Shown here one piece after another: positions 63,147 through 64,000 of a DNA stretch of 64,000 bases (within the stretch, counting starts at the first letter, position 1; every line of letters starts with the position of its first letter). Source of the stretch: Symbiodinium natans (Eukaryota; Sar; Dinophyceae; Suessiales; Symbiodiniaceae); assembly GCA_905221605.1 (NCBI GenBank), contig CAJNDS010001391.1, forward strand, positions 446,501 to 510,500. The letters are read 5' to 3'. The notes beneath the pieces are model-generated. The model was not told where the DNA came from, did not search any database, and saw only the letters and a program-made list of their open reading frames with translations. The translations under genes and the position numbers were made by a program.

Positions 63147-63953
63147 CTACTGCGTAGGCCACCTGCCGGAGTCTCGGGTCCGCCGTATAGGGCCCCCCGC
63201 TAGCATCAGTGCCATACACAAGCTCCGGTCATTGAGGGCCTCTTTGTTTGCCCATATACCCAGAAAGATGGGATTGTCCTCCTGTGGAGGCTGTACCTCC
63301 CATTTGGGTTTGGGCGGGAGGCCCCTGGTCCACAGTGATCTCGGGCCTTGGGCCCTGCCTTCTTGGAACCATGTTTCCTCGTGGCATCGGGGGCACACTT
63401 TGACAGCAGAGTTTTGGCTGCAAACCAAGGCACCCTGCCAGACGCACCTCAGGGCAGCTGCTTTCGTGGTTCGACCTTCTTTCTTGAACTCCCCCAGCAA
63501 TTTCCTCCCTACCGTCCAGTCGACTCCCTCCTGTAGTTCAGGGGCAGCAAGACCAGTGGCGATGCGGTGGTTCACCTCCTTCTGGTAGGTTTGCTGGAGG
63601 AGGTCTAAGACACGACCCTCCTGCTGTGGGGTGTGTATGGTGTGCTTGGTACCGTGGGTGTCTAACCATTCATCACTGCCTCTAGGCTGCCAACCCATGT
63701 CAAGCAGGTACGCAACCGTGGCTGCCAAAGGGCCCCTGACCATTTGCCACCTGCTGCTGGCCTCTTCCAGCCTATGGACGGTGAGGCCCCATGTTCTCTC
63801 CAGCAGCTCTTCCTTTCCTACCCAGCGCTTCTTAAGCTGGAACCAGGCCTCAACTTGCTGGACCATCATGGTGCGGCCCGGGTCTTGGTACCTATCCCCC
63901 ACGGAGGACATCTTTTGTCTTTTGCCCGCTTTGTGCCTTCGGGCTCTTTGCAC
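63147..63953 (-). pseudogene. RT thumb/connection segment with internal deletions (copy B)
   Basis: 268 codons matching copy A from KAGKRQK onward, but two stretches are missing. About 190 bp is lost at 63908-63911 (the segment after KAGKRQK). About 66 bp is lost at 63373-63377, which removes the second half of the zinc knuckle (CPRCHEE runs straight into TWFQEGRAQG). The frame then ends in noise where copy A enters RNase H. Confidence 0.75.
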
Positions 63954-64000
63954 CTTGACCCTTCGGACCCGACCCAGGGCACAGTCCAGGCCTAAATCCT

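Larger units (their letters stand above)
61612..64000 (-). mobile_element. Non-LTR retrotransposon copy B, 3' part, runs off the window
   Basis: About 90-95% similar by eye to 53060-55690 of copy A, same orientation. Its 3' end (CAACTCGGAAAAAAAAA at about 61612-61628) is followed by a 50-bp duplicated terminus (61563-61612). Upstream it lacks two stretches found in copy A and is frameshifted, so it is defective. Confidence 0.8.

Overview
The window reads as nuclear DNA of a dinoflagellate alga (Alveolata). The evidence is a decayed block of dinoflagellate-type mitochondrial DNA (cox3 and cob pieces with perfect hairpins), degenerate TTTAGGG-type telomere-like sequence, intron-rich low-density genes, Mei2-like RRM genes, very GC-rich reverse-transcriptase debris, and short matches to the 3' end of the dinoflagellate spliced leader at the 5' ends of retroelements. 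There is no bacterial-style operon, rRNA or tRNA gene, or CRISPR array.

Layout: 1-14.5 kb holds sparse, intron-broken genes. One is a candidate gene with an N-myristoylation-type start (minus, 4.8-3.7 kb). The other is a Kelch-repeat gene (minus, about 14.5-9.3 kb) with a tandemly duplicated exon-like block. 17.3-19.5 kb is simple sequence: microsatellites, a C18 and a G36 run, degenerate telomere-like repeats and an AT-rich island. 21.2-27.3 kb is a graveyard of one GC-rich RT family lying in both orientations, plus a MITE-like palindrome pair. 29.3-32.5 kb and 44.9-48.1 kb are two direct copies of a segment carrying a two-RRM Mei2-like gene. Between them lie an array of 100-130 bp satellite units and, inserted in it, a complete 10.4 kb non-LTR retrotransposon. 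49.7-52.75 kb is nuclear-integrated mitochondrial DNA. 53.0-64.0 kb is a head-to-tail series on the minus strand: a near-complete EEP-RT-RNase H retrotransposon, a 1.7 kb non-coding relative with the same ends, and the decayed 3' part of another full element.

The most unusual object is the retrotransposon at 33395-43784, bounded by a 15-bp target-site duplication. Besides an EEP endonuclease, a reverse transcriptase and C2H2 zinc fingers, its reading frames encode a Tpt1/KptA-type RNA 2'-phosphotransferase domain and a ubiquitin-specific-protease (USP) domain with its Cys and His boxes. I know of no described retrotransposon with this combination. Its coding region is studded with about ten copies of a GC-rich mini-palindrome. 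The unrelated retroelements at 53-64 kb carry a different mini-palindrome (AGAGG-N5-ACCTCT) in more than twenty places.

Limits: exon borders, splice sites and domain calls were made by eye, with no database search. Several frame breaks fall in homopolymer runs and could be sequencing or assembly errors.
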